A DNA stretch of 64,000 bases, taken from NCBI GenBank assembly GCA_963752915.1, contig CAVVZZ010000006.1, positions 1 through 64,000 of the forward strand. Reading direction: 5' to 3'. Numbering within the stretch: position 1 is the stretch's first letter; every line of letters starts with the position of its first letter. The notes beneath the pieces were generated by a model that did not search any database, was not told where the DNA came from, and worked only from the letters and a program-made list of their open reading frames with translations. A program made the translations under genes and the position numbers. Positions 63,043 through 64,000 of the stretch are shown piece after piece. The DNA comes from DATJPR01 sp963752915 (GTDB lineage: Bacteria; Bacteroidota; Ignavibacteria; UBA10030; UBA6906).

Positions 63043-63741
63043 ATGAAGTTCAAGGACCTATGGATTAAACCGCAACCCGATGACAAGTCGTCGGACGATG
63101 GCCCGTCATCGCCGGGTCCGTCCGCCTCCACAGCCCCTGCACCCTCCTACTCGACGGCTGCCGCGCCCACAGGAGATGCAGATTCCGCGATGTTCGTCCA
63201 ACAGCTCGAGGCAGCTCTCGAAAAGGCGAACCTGCCAAGCCAGCAAGACTATCTGGACTTTGCGAAGTCGTTGAAGAACATGGAGTCGCTCCCCATGGAC
63301 GAAGCGACGCGGTTCAAGGCGGCATACGCGACGCTCCAGAGCGTCGGCTGCGATTTGCGCCAGCTCATCGATTCGTTCGATTACTATCAAGGGATTCTGG
63401 ACGGGGAGAAGGACAAGTTCGACGAAGCGCTGCGATCGACGGTGAACGATACCGTCATGCAAAAGGAACGTCAGGTCAAGCAGATCACCGACGAGAACGA
63501 CGATCACTCGGCCGAAATTCAGAAGCTCACCGCGGCCATCAACCTGAACCAGCAAAAGATCGCCAAGCTCCAGGGGGAACTCCAGGAGGTGAACGCCAGA
63601 TTGAACCAACGCAAGGCGGGCTTTGCGGCAGCGTACAACTCCCTGCGACAACGTCTTCAGACAGATGAAGGAAAGATCAAGACATACCTGAGTCAGGAAC
63701 TTGCAGCGCAACCGGCGAAAACGGAAAAGAAAAAATCATAA
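63043..63741 (+). CDS. Coiled-coil protein of unknown function
   Basis: A 232-residue soluble protein. Residues 10-60 are a Pro/Ser/Ala-rich linker ('GPSSPGPSASTAPAPSYSTAA'); 65-140 are helical with 'FVQQLEAALEKANLPSQQDYLDFAKSLKNM'; 150-225 form a long coiled coil ('VKQITDENDDHSAEIQKLTAAINLNQQKIAKLQGELQEVNARLNQRKAGF'). The start ATG 63043 has AGGAG upstream. It is 12 bases before a membrane-protein gene, with a strong promoter of its own, so the two form an operon that may continue past the window. No family is recognised with certainty. Confidence 0.75.
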   Translation: MKFKDLWIKPQPDDKSSDDGPSSPGPSASTAPAPSYSTAAAPTGDADSAMFVQQLEAALEKANLPSQQDYLDFAKSLKNMESLPMDEATRFKAAYATLQSVGCDLRQLIDSFDYYQGILDGEKDKFDEALRSTVNDTVMQKERQVKQITDENDDHSAEIQKLTAAINLNQQKIAKLQGELQEVNARLNQRKAGFAAAYNSLRQRLQTDEGKIKTYLSQELAAQPAKTEKKKS

Positions 63742-63753
63742 AGGAATTATGCC

Positions 63754-64000
63754 ATGGCCGATGGGCTCTTACCTGCGACAGTTTCGACACAGAACGTCAA
63801 ATCGTTCTGGAGCCGGAAAGAAGGCAAAGTCGGAATGCTCTTTGCAATCGGTATCGGCGGAGGCCTTCTCTACGTGTTGTACAAACTCCTCCCCTACCTC
63901 ATTGAAATGACGAAGAACCTCATCCAGCTGACGCTGCTCGGCGTCGTGCTGTTTGTGATTGTCTTCATGATCCTCGATCCCCAGGTGCGGAACCTCGCCT
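63754..64000 (+). CDS. Membrane protein, C-terminus beyond window
   Basis: The first 82 residues are visible. After 'MADGLLPATVSTQNVKSFWSRKEGKVG' come two hydrophobic segments ('MLFAIGIGGGLLYVLYKLLPYLI' and 'LIQLTLLGVVLFVIVFMILD'). AAGGAA precedes the ATG at 63754. It follows the coiled-coil gene by 12 bases and is probably its membrane partner. Family unknown. Confidence 0.7.
   Translation, partial: MADGLLPATVSTQNVKSFWSRKEGKVGMLFAIGIGGGLLYVLYKLLPYLIEMTKNLIQLTLLGVVLFVIVFMILDPQVRNLA

Overview
This 64 kb window looks like a chromosomal segment from a Gram-negative bacterium of the Bacteroidota/Chlorobiota/Ignavibacteriota group. Three intact secreted proteins and one degraded one end in a type IX secretion (T9SS) C-terminal sorting domain with the 'NYPNPFNPST' signature, and there are signal peptides, lipoprotein boxes and outer-membrane barrels. 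Strong Shine-Dalgarno sites (AGAGGAGG, GGAGG) and sigma70-like promoters (TTGACA-N17-TATTAT type) fit Ignavibacteria or Chlorobi relatives better than classical Bacteroidia. That placement is inference. Base composition looks GC-rich and fairly even by eye; it was not computed.

Layout. (1) 1-16.6 kb, minus strand: an envelope and polysaccharide cluster. A degraded GT39 gene, three GT4 glycosyltransferases, a Wzx-like flippase, a GT9 and a WecG/TagA-type glycosyltransferase lead into a gingipain-type C25 peptidase with a T9SS domain, then aspartate kinase, a LysM lytic transglycosylase and a tyrosine-rich lipoprotein. Most junctions are ATGA overlaps. (2) 17.2-22.5 kb, plus strand: tRNA-Ser(GGA), NfeD-type membrane protease, stomatin-like SPFH protein, family B DNA polymerase and a cold-shock protein. 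(3) 22.5-31 kb: a stand-alone B12-binding mutase domain coupled to Maf, a fibronectin-like protein, tRNA-Leu(GAG) beside degenerate copies of its own 3' end, an HEYMH protein, a TPR protein and a tricorn-like protease. (4) 31-36.6 kb, minus: a glycan-degradation operon (CE2 esterase, GH3, T9SS-exported GH5-like). (5) 36.9-42.5 kb: a TIGR03546/TIGR03545 pair, an ATP-grasp protein, an alginate-export-type porin with a Cache-domain protein. (6) 43-49.6 kb: a cytoplasmic two-component cluster (PAS histidine kinase, CheY-like regulator, REC-domain remnant, hybrid kinase), a SpoVG-like protein and an odd class I amidotransferase. (7) 49.8-56.9 kb: a frameshifted GH30-like gene, a phosphoesterase lipoprotein, a T9SS TIM-barrel-like protein, SRPBCC and DinB proteins and a broken T9SS fragment. 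(8) 57-62.7 kb, minus: a TetR-controlled operon of outer-membrane barrel, ABC ATPase, two FtsX permeases (one frameshifted) and a LolA-like protein. (9) The right edge holds a coiled-coil protein and a membrane protein cut by the window end.

The most unusual signal is not a gene. At least twelve short arrays of degenerate heptanucleotide repeats (exact 7-bp period, several word families such as GTAGGAC, CTGTCCC, ATAGTCG, CCTGACC and ATTGAAG) are scattered from 0.7 to 56.7 kb, most of them at or just after stop codons. The same GGGGACAG-type words are inserted at one homologous position inside three T9SS sorting domains. They are in frame in two genes, and in the third they coincide with a frameshift. 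This resembles the heptameric short tandemly repeated sequences known from cyanobacteria, here in a different phylum.
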